Assembly: GCA_050264575.1 (NCBI GenBank)
Contig: JBLNGH010000209.1
Coordinates: 1-24,160 of the forward strand
From: DASQFI01 sp050264575
GTDB taxonomy: Bacteria > Acidobacteriota > Vicinamibacteria > Vicinamibacterales > SCN-69-37
DNA length: 24,160 nt
Direction: 5' to 3'
The notes beneath the pieces were generated by a model, which had not been told where the DNA came from, did no database searches, and saw only the letters and a program-made list of their open reading frames with translations. Each line of letters begins with the position of its first letter. The stretch's first letter is position 1. The translations under genes were made by a program, and so were the position numbers. Below are positions 7,470-17,786 of the stretch, piece after piece.

Positions 7470-8900
7470 ATGAAGCTCGCACGGACCCTGATTCTGGTTC
7501 TCATCGCCTGCGGGTGCGCGACGAACCCGGCGACCGGCCGTCGTCAAGTCATCCTCATGTCCGAGGCCGAAGAGATCCAACTGGGACGGCAGTCCGACGC
7601 CGAAGTACGGAAGCAGATGGGGATCTACAGCGATGCGGAGCTGCAGCGCTACGTGAAAGGTGTCGGCGAGCGGCTGGTGCGAGCGGCGCACCGTCCGAAT
7701 CTGCCGTGGACCTTCGCGGTTGTCGACGAGCCTGCCGTGAACGCGTTCGCGCTGCCCGGCGGCTACGTCTACATCACGCGCGGCATCCTGCCGTTCCTCC
7801 GCGACGAATCGGAGCTTGCCGCAGTGATGGGACACGAGATCGGCCACGTCGACGCCCGTCATCAGGCGGCGGCGTATTCGCGTCAGACATTGACCGGCGG
7901 TGGTCTCGCCGTCCTCGGCATCCTCGTGCCCGAAACACAACCGCTTCAGGGCGTCGCGCAAGTCACGGCCGGCCTGCTCTTCCTGAAGTTCGGACGGAAT
8001 GACGAGCTCGAAGCCGATCAGCTGGGCGTGAAATACGCGTCGGCGAATGGATGGAATGCCGCGGGCATGACCGGACTGCTCGGCACCCTGGCCCGGCTCG
8101 ACGAAGCGTCCGGTTCACGCCGCGGCGTGCCGAACTGGGCGATGACGCATCCGCCGGCGGAAGATCGCGTCGTCAAGGTCGACGAGGCCGTCACGACGGC
8201 GGGCACGGGCGGCGCCACGAACAAGAGCGAATTCGAGCGCGTGCTCGACGGCGTGGTGTACGGCGACAGCCGCGAAAAAGGGATCGTCCGCGGGAGCGAG
8301 TTCTTTCATCCTGTCCTGGGATTCGCGCTGCACTTCCCGCGCAATTGGGAGATCGTCAACACCGACGAGCAGGTCTTCGCGCGCGAGAGCGACGAGAGCA
8401 ACGTGGCGGTGGTCCTGCAGCTCGTGAACGCGTCCGGGTCGGTCCAGCAGGCGGCGCAGGTGAGCATGTCGAAGGCGGGATTCCGCGAGGCGTCCGGACA
8501 GCGGACGAGCATCAATGGCCTGCCGGCGTACGTCGGCATCTACGACGGCGCCATGAACAACATGCGCGTCACCCTTCGTGCCGCCCACATTCAGGCTGGC
8601 AATCGCGTCTATCTTCTCGCCGGCGTCGCGCCGTCGTCGCAGTTCGGCCGCGTGGATCCGATGTTCCGCGATTCGATCGAGTCGTTCCGGACGCTCAGCC
8701 GCGCCGAAGCAGAACGCATCCAGCCGAACCGCGTCGATTTCTACGTCGTCCGCCCCGGCGACACGTGGGACTCGATCGCGCAGCGGGTTTCCCAAGGTGC
8801 GATCAAACCCACGACGCTCGCCATCATGAACGGGCGAGAGTCGACCAACAGCCCGCGGCCGGGTGAGCGCATTCGAGTCGTGATGAGCGGCAGTGAGTGA
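7470..8900 (+). CDS. M48-family metalloprotease lipoprotein with C-terminal LysM-like domain
   Basis: A 476-residue zinc protease of the BepA/Oma1-like M48 type. The signal peptide ends in a lipobox LIAC with the lipidated Cys14, so it should be a lipoprotein in the cell envelope. The zinc site is HEIGH at 122-126, with Glu181 in NDELEADQLG as third ligand. THPPAEDRV near residue 230 is another family hallmark. After a linker, residues about 290-410 form a second domain of unknown function. The last roughly 50 residues (FYVVRPGDTWDSIAQRVSQG and on) look like a LysM peptidoglycan-binding module. The family is known for outer-membrane protein quality control. GGAGG at 7459-7463 lies 6 bases before the ATG, a good ribosome binding site. 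Confidence 0.93.
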   Translation: MKLARTLILVLIACGCATNPATGRRQVILMSEAEEIQLGRQSDAEVRKQMGIYSDAELQRYVKGVGERLVRAAHRPNLPWTFAVVDEPAVNAFALPGGYVYITRGILPFLRDESELAAVMGHEIGHVDARHQAAAYSRQTLTGGGLAVLGILVPETQPLQGVAQVTAGLLFLKFGRNDELEADQLGVKYASANGWNAAGMTGLLGTLARLDEASGSRRGVPNWAMTHPPAEDRVVKVDEAVTTAGTGGATNKSEFERVLDGVVYGDSREKGIVRGSEFFHPVLGFALHFPRNWEIVNTDEQVFARESDESNVAVVLQLVNASGSVQQAAQVSMSKAGFREASGQRTSINGLPAYVGIYDGAMNNMRVTLRAAHIQAGNRVYLLAGVAPSSQFGRVDPMFRDSIESFRTLSRAEAERIQPNRVDFYVVRPGDTWDSIAQRVSQGAIKPTTLAIMNGRESTNSPRPGERIRVVMSGSE

Positions 8901-8919
8901 CGGCACTTAAGATAAGAAG

Positions 8920-9702
8920 GTGCGGAAGTGGCTGCGGTGGGCGTGGCGCGGCGGAGTGGCGATCCCCGCGCTGGTGTTCGTCTCGATCGCCTACACGTGG
9001 CTGACGCTGCCGGATGTGCGCGTGCTGCGAAAGCAGACGCCGGAGCGAACGTCGTTCATGCGTCTCCGCGATCGTGAGGCGATCGAGGAAGGGAAGACGC
9101 CGCACTTCTCGCATCGCTGGGTCAGCTACTCACGCATCAGCCCCACGCTCGTCCGCGCGGTTCTCGTCACCGAGGACGCCGCCTTCTATCAGCATGAAGG
9201 GGTCGATTTCGACGAGCTCCGCGCGTCGATGGAAGTCAACTGGGCCAAAGGTCAATTCGTTCGCGGCGGCTCGACGATCACGCAGCAGCTCGCCAAGAAC
9301 CTGTACCTGTCGCCGTCGCGGAATCCCTACCGCAAGCTTTCCGAGCTCTTCATCACGCGCCGGCTCGAGGTTGAACTGCCCAAGGGTCGCATTCTCGAGC
9401 TCTATCTCAATCTGATCGAGTGGGGCGACGGGATCTGGGGCGCGGAAGCGGCGGCCAGAACCTATTTCGGCGTTCCCGCGAGCGCGTTGACGCCGGAACA
9501 GTCGGCGCTGCTTGCCGGCGCGATCATCAATCCGCGCGTCTACAGACCGTCGCATCCGAACGCGCGTCTCCGAAGCCGCCAGCAGATCATCCTGACGCGC
9601 ATGGGTTTTCAGACACCGCCCGCGGCGCCTGAACCGGTGCCGACGCTCGACATTCCGATCGGTGGCCTGCCGCCCGTCGTCGGCGGATCGGGATCAGAAT
9701 AG
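8920..9702 (+). CDS. mtgA: Monofunctional biosynthetic peptidoglycan transglycosylase
   Basis: A 260-residue GT51 enzyme that polymerises lipid II into glycan strands on the outer face of the inner membrane. One membrane anchor is visible at residues 11-30, then a single transglycosylase domain with no transpeptidase domain, which separates it from class A PBPs. Catalytic Glu85 is in VTEDAAFYQHEG, GGSTITQQLAKNLYL spans 116-130, and ELPKGRILELYLNLIEWG spans about 152-169. The start must be the GTG at 8920, because a stop lies 12 bp upstream in frame. AAGAAGG touches the start codon, so its ribosome binding site is poorly spaced. It follows the M48 protease by 19 bp and is likely cotranscribed. 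The C-terminal 25 residues are Pro-rich. Confidence 0.94.
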   Translation: MRKWLRWAWRGGVAIPALVFVSIAYTWLTLPDVRVLRKQTPERTSFMRLRDREAIEEGKTPHFSHRWVSYSRISPTLVRAVLVTEDAAFYQHEGVDFDELRASMEVNWAKGQFVRGGSTITQQLAKNLYLSPSRNPYRKLSELFITRRLEVELPKGRILELYLNLIEWGDGIWGAEAAARTYFGVPASALTPEQSALLAGAIINPRVYRPSHPNARLRSRQQIILTRMGFQTPPAAPEPVPTLDIPIGGLPPVVGGSGSE

Positions 9703-10272
9703 CCGCCGGGCGCCGACGAATCGCGAACGCCAGTACGGCGCCCCGAGCGCCTCGATTCTGACGACGCCATTTTCGCCGGGGGCGTGGATGAAGGGACGTT
9801 CCTCGGTCGCGCGCGCGTACGCCGCATCGATCGCGATGGCGACGTGCGTGGCGCCTGGCGATTCGGTGGAGAAGAACAGCAAATCTCCGGGCTGGATGTC
9901 CCGGTCATCGATCTTGCGTCCATACGCGAACTGCTCGCGCACCGTCCGCGGAACGTCGATGCCGTGGTCGCCGAACACGTAGCGGACGAATCCGCTGCAG
10001 TCGAATCCGGTCGACGGATTCTCTCCACCGGATCGGTACGGAATGCCCTGCATCGCCAGCGCGGTCTGCACGAGCCGCTGCACCATCAGCGAACCGCCGG
10101 GGCTGGATGCCGGGGCGATGGCAGGTATCGCACTGGCTCCGGGGAACGGCGACGGCGCCGGCACTGGCCGCGCGACACCGCCAGTAGCCGCGCACCCCGC
10201 GACGAGGGCCGTCGCCAGGACGATCAAAAGAGCGCTCGATCGCACCTTCCAAGTATCGGGCTTCTCCGCCAA
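9694..10272 (-). CDS. NlpC/P60-family cell-wall hydrolase lipoprotein
   Basis: A 192-residue protein. A lipobox LVAGC with Cys27 ends the signal peptide, a Pro/Ala-rich linker runs to about residue 60, and an NlpC/P60 papain-like domain fills the rest. Catalytic Cys92 is in GFDCSGFV, His143 in THVAIAI and His163 in FIHAPG. Such enzymes are usually gamma-D-glutamyl-diamino-acid endopeptidases that cut peptidoglycan stem peptides. It is convergent with mtgA and overlaps it by 9 bp at the stops, pairing a wall-building with a wall-cutting enzyme. The longest frame starts at a TTG at 10272. A GTG at 10245 would give a shorter and quite normal lipoprotein signal, so the start is uncertain; residue numbers here use 10272. 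Confidence 0.92.
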   Translation of the reverse strand: MAEKPDTWKVRSSALLIVLATALVAGCAATGGVARPVPAPSPFPGASAIPAIAPASSPGGSLMVQRLVQTALAMQGIPYRSGGENPSTGFDCSGFVRYVFGDHGIDVPRTVREQFAYGRKIDDRDIQPGDLLFFSTESPGATHVAIAIDAAYARATEERPFIHAPGENGVVRIEALGAPYWRSRFVGARRLF

Positions 10273-10398
10273 CCGGTTGACGGGTCTTTCGGGCCGCGGC
10301 CGTTCCGGCCATCGCGTGTCGTAGCCATTGACTTTTTCGCCGCGGCTTTTCCCCCATCAGCCCTAACTCCATGACTACATTAGTGTTACGTGCGCCCC

Positions 10399-10413
10399 CA
10401 CCTTGACAAGGTG
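10399..10413. promoter_or_regulatory. Perfect 15-bp palindrome, candidate operator
   Basis: CACCTTG-A-CAAGGTG forms a perfect 7+1+7 inverted repeat in the divergent space between the NlpC lipoprotein gene and the HNH gene, 35 bp before the HNH ATG. It contains TTGACA at 10403-10408, but no good -10 hexamer lies at the right distance downstream (TGAAAA at best). The symmetry and length fit a dimeric regulator's site. No regulator gene is nearby, so this remains a candidate only. Confidence 0.4.
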
Positions 10414-10447
10414 CGAAGAATCCAGTGAAAATGGCCCGAATTCGCTC

Positions 10448-10981
10448 ATGGAACAGACACTGCTGCTGAACGCGACGTACGAGCCGCTGCGCGTCGTGCA
10501 CTGGCAGAAGGCCATCACGCTCTGGTGTCAGGGCAAGGTGGAGATTGTCGCCGTCTACGACCGTGAGGTCCGATCCGTCTCGTTCAGCATCCGGCTGCCG
10601 TCGGTCATCCGGCTCCTCCGCCGGATCCGCATGCGCCGCACCGTCGAGTACGTGCCGTTCTCTCGCGCGAACATCTATGCCCGCGACAATCACTCCTGCC
10701 AGTACTGCGGGCATGGCTTTCCGACGAGCGAGCTGACGTTCGACCATGTGCTCCCGGTCGCCCACGGCGGGCGCAAGGACTGGGAGAACATCGTCACCTG
10801 CTGCATCAGCTGCAATCGGCGGAAAGGCGGACGCACGCCGGAGCAGGCCGGCATGCGATTGATTCGGCATCCGCGACGGCCCGATCGCGCGCCCGCGATT
10901 CGCATTACTTTCGGTCTCCGCAACGCTCCGGAGAGCTGGCGCGATTACGTCTACTGGAACGTCGAGCTCGACGACGCGTAA
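10448..10981 (+). CDS. HNH endonuclease-domain protein
   Basis: A 177-residue protein with an N-terminal segment (LLLNATYEPLRVVHWQKAI) typical of a broadly distributed bacterial HNH family and a C-terminal zinc-dependent HNH fold. Two CxxC pairs (Cys84/Cys87 and Cys119/Cys122) hold the structural zinc, and LTFDHVLPVAHGG near 97-108 carries the first catalytic His100. WENIV and CNRRKGG complete the motif. The ATG at 10448 was preferred over an upstream in-frame start because homologous proteins begin at this MEQTLLLN-like sequence; no clear Shine-Dalgarno sequence precedes it. The role of this family is not settled. No methylase or toxin-antitoxin partner is next to it, so a restriction or defence role is not supported here. 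Confidence 0.88.
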   Translation: MEQTLLLNATYEPLRVVHWQKAITLWCQGKVEIVAVYDREVRSVSFSIRLPSVIRLLRRIRMRRTVEYVPFSRANIYARDNHSCQYCGHGFPTSELTFDHVLPVAHGGRKDWENIVTCCISCNRRKGGRTPEQAGMRLIRHPRRPDRAPAIRITFGLRNAPESWRDYVYWNVELDDA

Positions 10982-10988
10982 GGCCAGG

Positions 10989-12014
10989 GTGTCTCAAACC
11001 ATCACCGCCGTCCATCCGCGCTGGGTCATTCCTGGAGCCCGGGTCGCGGTCGCCGGCGTGCATCTGCCGATGCCGGCGGATGGTCCTCCGCACGTCCTGG
11101 TCGGGACGCACGACGCGCACGTCGTCTCCGCCTCGCATCAGGGCATCAGGTTCGTCGTTCCCTCAGACGTCGAAGGCGGGTCGATGCCGATCCGAATCGA
11201 CGAGCTGCTCGGCGAGACGACGTCGATCGAGGTGGCGAGGACGCTGGCCACCGGTGTCCACCAGGTGGACAGTCCCGCGTTCGACAGACAGGGACGCTTG
11301 TACGTCACACAGAGCGGCAGCCGCGACACCAAGGTTCCCGTGCCGCTCTATCGAATCGGACTCGACGGCGTCCGCGAGCCGCTCGCCGTCGAAGTCGCGA
11401 ATCCGACATCGGTCGCGCTCGGACCGGATGGCTTGATGTACATCTCGAGCCGGTTCGAGGGGCACGTGCATCGGCTCACGGCGGACGATCGCGTCGAGCT
11501 GTACGCGACCGAGCTTGGCGTGCCGACGGGCCTGGCGTTTGCGCCGGACGGCACGTTGTTCGTGGGCGATCGTTCGGGATCGATTCTGCGCGTGTCTCCG
11601 GAGCGGCAGGTCGAGACGTATGCGTCGCTGCCCGCGAGCGTCGCGGCGTTTCATCTGGCGTATGGTCCCGACGGCAGTCTCTATGCGACTGCGCCGACGC
11701 TTGCGACACACGATCCCGTCTACCGCATCAGTCCGGACCGGCTGGTGGACGTCGTGTGCGACAGCTTCGGCCGGCCGCAGGGGCTGGGCTTCGACTCCAC
11801 CGGAAAGCTGTACGTCGCCGATGCGCTTGCCGGCGCGTCCGGACTCTACCGCGTCGATCTCTCGCAGTCCCGCCCCAAGGCGGAGCTGGTACTGAGCGCG
11901 CCGATGATCGTCGGCGTGGCGTTCGATCCGCGCGGCGGGATCGTCCTGGCCTCGAACGACACGATCTGGAAGCTCGACGTCGATCTGAAGCCATTCACCA
12001 GTCACAAGACATAA
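10989..12014 (+). CDS. IPT/TIG-domain plus NHL-type beta-propeller protein
   Basis: A 341-residue protein. Residues 1-83 read as an IPT/TIG immunoglobulin-like domain (ITAVHPRWVIPGARVAVAGV at the start). Residues about 84-335 form repeated propeller blades with recurring cores such as SVALGPDGLMYISS, GLAFAPDGTLFVGD, LAYGPDGSLYAT and GLGFDSTGKLYVAD. This pattern matches NHL or SMP-30/gluconolactonase-like propellers. There is no signal peptide or membrane segment, so it appears cytoplasmic, although IPT-NHL proteins are often exported. The start is a GTG at 10989, 7 bp after the HNH stop. No catalytic residues of a lactonase could be assigned, so the ligand is unknown. It lies between the HNH gene and an amino-acid permease in the same direction. 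Confidence 0.85.
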   Translation: MSQTITAVHPRWVIPGARVAVAGVHLPMPADGPPHVLVGTHDAHVVSASHQGIRFVVPSDVEGGSMPIRIDELLGETTSIEVARTLATGVHQVDSPAFDRQGRLYVTQSGSRDTKVPVPLYRIGLDGVREPLAVEVANPTSVALGPDGLMYISSRFEGHVHRLTADDRVELYATELGVPTGLAFAPDGTLFVGDRSGSILRVSPERQVETYASLPASVAAFHLAYGPDGSLYATAPTLATHDPVYRISPDRLVDVVCDSFGRPQGLGFDSTGKLYVADALAGASGLYRVDLSQSRPKAELVLSAPMIVGVAFDPRGGIVLASNDTIWKLDVDLKPFTSHKT

Positions 12015-12042
12015 CGCAAAACCTCGCGGCCCGCCTCCGCCC

Positions 12043-13518
12043 ATGCAGCTGTTCCGGCTCAAACCGATCGAAGCCCTGCAACCGCCGGGTGATCAGGCGC
12101 TCAAGCGCGTGCTCGGGGCCGGCGATCTGATCATGCTCGCTATCGGCGCGGTCATCGGCGCCGGCATCTTCGGCGCCATAGGCACGGCCGCTGCGGGTCA
12201 GACGGGACCAAACGGGGAAGTCATTCGGTACGGCGCGGGACCGGCGCTGGTCTTTTCCTTCATTCTGCTGGGCGCCGCGTGCGGTCTCGCGGCGCTGTGC
12301 TACGCGGAGCTGGCGGCGATGATTCCGCAAGCCGGCAGCGCATACGCCTATTCCTACGCGACGCTTGGCGAGTTGATCGCGTGGATCATCGGCTGGGATC
12401 TGATTCTGGAATACGCCGTCGGCAACGTCGCGGTGGCGATCTCCTGGGGCGACTATTTCAAGACCCTCATCGGCGGCATCGGCATCGCGCTTCCGGACTG
12501 GCTGTCGACCGGCTACCGAACTGCGCTCCTCAGCTCGAACCCTGACGTCCATGGCCTCCTCGCGACGGCGCCGCGCCTCGCCGGGATGCCGATTCTCGTG
12601 AATCTTCCCGCGTTTGCGATTGTGATGCTCGTCACGTGGCTGCTCCTGCGAGGCGCGCGCGAAAGCTCGACCGCGAACAACGTGATGGTCGTCTTGAAGC
12701 TCGTCGCGCTCGGACTGTTCATCGTCGTCGGGCTGACGAAGCTGAACACCGCCAATTTCACGCCGTTCTCGCCGAACGGCTTTACGGGCATCCACCAGGG
12801 GGCCGCCATCGTCTTCTTCGCGTACATCGGGTTCGACGCGATTTCCACGGCGGCCGAGGAGACGCGTGATCCGCAACGCAACCTGCCGATTGGCATTCTG
12901 GGCGGTCTCGCGATCTGCACCGTGATTTACGTGGTCGTCGGATTCGTCCTGACCGGCATGGTGCCGTACAAGGATCTCGGCGTCGCCGATCCGCTCGCGT
13001 ACGCGCTCAACGCCGCCGGATTGACGAGCGTCGGCTGGATCGTCGCGCTGGGCGCCGCGGTGTCGATGACGGCGGTGCTTCTCGTTTTCCAGTACGGTCA
13101 GCCGCGCATTTTCTTCGCGATGGCGCGTGACGGACTGCTTCCGCAGTGGGCGGCACGCGTCGATCCGAAAACACGCATTCCCTACACCACGACGCTGGTC
13201 ACTGGAATCGTGGTGGCAGTCGCGTCTGCGATCGGCGACGCCGCGGAAACGTACGACCTCACGAACATCGGAACGCTGTTCGCCTTCGCGCTCGTGTGTG
13301 CAGGGGTCCTCATCCTGCGCGTGAAGGATCCGGCGCGTCCACGGCCGTTCAAAGTGCCGCTCGTCTGGGTCGTCGCGCCGCTCGGCGCTGCCGGTTGCAT
13401 TTTCATCATGCAGGGCTTGCCGCCGCAGGCGTGGAGCCGGTTCGGCTGGTGGCTGCTCGTCGGCATCGTCCTGTACTTCACGTACGGATATCGAAACAGC
13501 CGGATTCGGCAGCAGTAG
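12043..13518 (+). CDS. APC-superfamily amino-acid permease (cationic amino acid transporter-like)
   Basis: A 491-residue inner-membrane protein with about 12 hydrophobic segments. GAVIGAGIFG at 35-44 in the first membrane helix is the substrate-backbone binding motif of the APC superfamily. YAELAAMIPQAGSAYAYSY near 87-105, then GELIAWIIGWDLILEY, and FFAYIGFDAISTAAEETRDP near 264-283 are characteristic of the CAT-like branch (YfnA/CAT1 type). It should take up amino acids with protons or by exchange; the exact substrate cannot be told. Its stop codon shares one base with the GTG of the next gene, so the two are translationally coupled. Confidence 0.93.
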   Translation: MQLFRLKPIEALQPPGDQALKRVLGAGDLIMLAIGAVIGAGIFGAIGTAAAGQTGPNGEVIRYGAGPALVFSFILLGAACGLAALCYAELAAMIPQAGSAYAYSYATLGELIAWIIGWDLILEYAVGNVAVAISWGDYFKTLIGGIGIALPDWLSTGYRTALLSSNPDVHGLLATAPRLAGMPILVNLPAFAIVMLVTWLLLRGARESSTANNVMVVLKLVALGLFIVVGLTKLNTANFTPFSPNGFTGIHQGAAIVFFAYIGFDAISTAAEETRDPQRNLPIGILGGLAICTVIYVVVGFVLTGMVPYKDLGVADPLAYALNAAGLTSVGWIVALGAAVSMTAVLLVFQYGQPRIFFAMARDGLLPQWAARVDPKTRIPYTTTLVTGIVVAVASAIGDAAETYDLTNIGTLFAFALVCAGVLILRVKDPARPRPFKVPLVWVVAPLGAAGCIFIMQGLPPQAWSRFGWWLLVGIVLYFTYGYRNSRIRQQ

Positions 13519-14657
13519 TGCCTTTCCCCCTCACCGGCGTTCGCGTGCTCGACCTCACGCGACTGGTTCCGGGCGCCTTCGCGACGCTGATGCTCGCCGA
13601 GCTTGGCGCGGAGGTCATCAAGATTGAGGATCCGCGCGGCGGCGATCCGATGCGACACATGCCGCCGCTTTTGAACGGCCGTGGCCTTTACGACCTGCTC
13701 CTCAATCGCGGGAAGAAGAGCGTGGTGCTCGATCTTCGTGCGGAGGAGAGCGGCGCGATCCTCGATCGCTTGTTGTCGAGCACGGACATCGTCGTCGAAA
13801 GCTTTCGCCCCGCAACTGCCAGGCGGCTCGGCGTCAGCGCCGGTCAGCTTCGCGCCCGTCATCCCCGTCTCATTCACTGCGCGATTACGGGGTACGGACA
13901 GACCGGTCCGTACGCCGATCGGCCGGGTCACGATCTCAATTACGTCGCGATCTCCGGGGTGCTCTCGGTCGATCGGCCAGCGCCGCTCTCGTTGCCTCGC
14001 ATGTTCCTGGCCGACATTGGCGGGGGAGCCATGACCACCGTCATCGGCATCCTCGCCGCGTTGTACGCCCGCGAGCGCACCGGCGAAGGCGCAGCGCTCG
14101 ACGTCTCGATGCACGAGGCCGCGCTGTACTGGCTGATGCTCCCTGCCGCTCGAGAACTGGTCGACGATGGCGCCCGCGCAACAGGGGAGTTGCCGACGTT
14201 TGGCGGGCATGCCTGCTACAACGTGTACGAGACGAGGGATGGCGAATCCATTGCGCTCGGCGCGCTCGAGCCCAAGTTCTGGACGGCGTTCTGCCGCGCG
14301 CTCGGCCGGGACGATCTGGTGGCCCGCCAGCTCACGGACGATGAAGATCAGGCGAGCCTTCTCGCGGAGATTCGCCGAACGTTCGCGTCGCGCACGAGCG
14401 ACGAATGGCTCGCGTTCTTTGAGGCGCACGATGTCGGCGTGACGCGGGTGAATCGGCCAGCGGGCGCCCTCACGGACCCGCACATCGCTGCACGCGGCGC
14501 CGTCGTGCGAGGGCACGGCCTTCGCGCGATCCGGCCGCCATTTGCCGCTGTTGTGCCCGATCTTGCGCCCGCCCCGTCGCTCGGCCAGGAGACCGATGAG
14601 GTGCTTCAGGCCTGTTACAATGGCCGTTTGGGGTCAGTGAAAAAAGGGCGGCCCTAG
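13518..14657 (+). CDS. CaiB/BaiF family CoA-transferase or alpha-methylacyl-CoA racemase
   Basis: A 379-residue family III CoA-transferase-fold protein. The start is the GTG at 13518, which overlaps the permease stop (TAGTG). It opens with PLTGVRVLDLTRLVPG and has AELGAEVIKIEDPRGGD at about 27-43, both standard. GHDLNYVAISG around 137-147 with His138, and FLADIGGG around 163-170 with Asp166, align by pattern with the His and Asp of alpha-methylacyl-CoA racemase. In CoA-transferases the equivalent Asp is the nucleophile. The sequence leans towards the racemase branch, but a transferase is possible. The last eight residues (GSVKKGRP) are encoded by repeat-like sequence that begins at 14630, so the natural C-terminus may have been altered. 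Confidence 0.9.
   Translation: MPFPLTGVRVLDLTRLVPGAFATLMLAELGAEVIKIEDPRGGDPMRHMPPLLNGRGLYDLLLNRGKKSVVLDLRAEESGAILDRLLSSTDIVVESFRPATARRLGVSAGQLRARHPRLIHCAITGYGQTGPYADRPGHDLNYVAISGVLSVDRPAPLSLPRMFLADIGGGAMTTVIGILAALYARERTGEGAALDVSMHEAALYWLMLPAARELVDDGARATGELPTFGGHACYNVYETRDGESIALGALEPKFWTAFCRALGRDDLVARQLTDDEDQASLLAEIRRTFASRTSDEWLAFFEAHDVGVTRVNRPAGALTDPHIAARGAVVRGHGLRAIRPPFAAVVPDLAPAPSLGQETDEVLQACYNGRLGSVKKGRP
14613..14621 (+). promoter_or_regulatory. Extended -10 promoter-like sequence for uvrA
   Basis: TGTTACAAT fits the extended -10 pattern TGnTATAAT with five of six hexamer bases. It lies inside the 3' end of the CaiB-like gene, 103 bp before the uvrA ATG, and would give a leader of roughly 95 nt that contains the hairpin at 14669-14715. 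No good -35 is present, which extended -10 promoters can tolerate. Not tested by any expression data. Confidence 0.45.
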
Positions 14658-14668
14658 GAACGAGAAAA

Positions 14669-14715
14669 GACCTCGGGTTCCGTTTTACGAAAACCGTAAA
14701 ACGGAACCCGAGGTC
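14669..14715 (+). promoter_or_regulatory. Perfect 21-bp inverted repeat in the uvrA leader, covering the ribosome binding site
   Basis: Arms 14669-14689 and 14695-14715 are exact reverse complements (21 bp) around a 5-nt loop AAAAC. The 3' arm contains GAGG at 14710-14713, the only Shine-Dalgarno-like sequence before the uvrA ATG at 14724. In RNA the stem would bury that site. On the plus strand no T-tract follows, so it is not a standard intrinsic terminator; on the minus strand it is followed by TTTTCTCG. It may be a translational control hairpin or the remains of a REP-like element. Confidence 0.7.
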
Positions 14716-14723
14716 ATCAAATC

Positions 14724-17591
<2,868 letters not shown>

Positions 17592-17594
<3 letters not shown>

Positions 17595-17649
17595 CACTTG
17601 TGGCTTCGATGACACGCGCCTTCGTGGGGTGGTGTGTCAGGATTGACAC
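17592..17649. promoter_or_regulatory. Cluster of four TGACAC/GTGTCA half-sites upstream of lpxC
   Basis: TGACAC occurs at 17592-17597, 17610-17615 and 17644-17649, and its reverse complement GTGTCA at 17634-17639. The last two form an inverted repeat with a 4-bp spacer GGAT. The first overlaps the uvrA stop codon. The cluster is about 140 bp before the lpxC start. Four copies of a hexamer in 58 bp suggest a transcription-factor site, but the regulator is unknown. The rest of this 192-bp gap (17650-17786) shows only an 8-bp palindrome GACCGGTC at 17737-17744. Confidence 0.35.
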
Positions 17650-17786
17650 GTCTCAAGGCGAGGTCCCAGCCCTCGTTGGGGTATCCATCTAACGTAAGCC
17701 GAGGCATGTGAACGGTTTAGCGGCAAAAACCGGACAGACCGGTCAATTGGCAATCCGATTGCTTCAAGCGAGTCGGCCTTAGACGT

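Noticed and set aside
10403..10431. Consensus -35 TTGACA before the HNH gene
   Set aside because: The hexamer at the proper distance is TGAAAA, a poor -10. The TTGACA is explained by the palindrome it sits in.
10448..10981. HNH protein as part of a restriction or defence system
   Set aside because: No methyltransferase, helicase or other defence gene is adjacent; neighbours are metabolic.
13182..14516. Minus-strand frame of about 444 codons opposite the permease and CaiB genes
   Set aside because: No family features and fully antisense to two recognisable proteins.
14669..14715. The uvrA-leader hairpin as a rho-independent terminator of the CaiB operon
   Set aside because: No T-tract follows on the plus strand, and the next gene starts 8 bp later using the GGT/GAGG in the stem.
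17643..17671. TTGACA as -35 of an lpxC promoter
   Set aside because: At 16-18 bp downstream only GC-rich sequence is found, with no -10.
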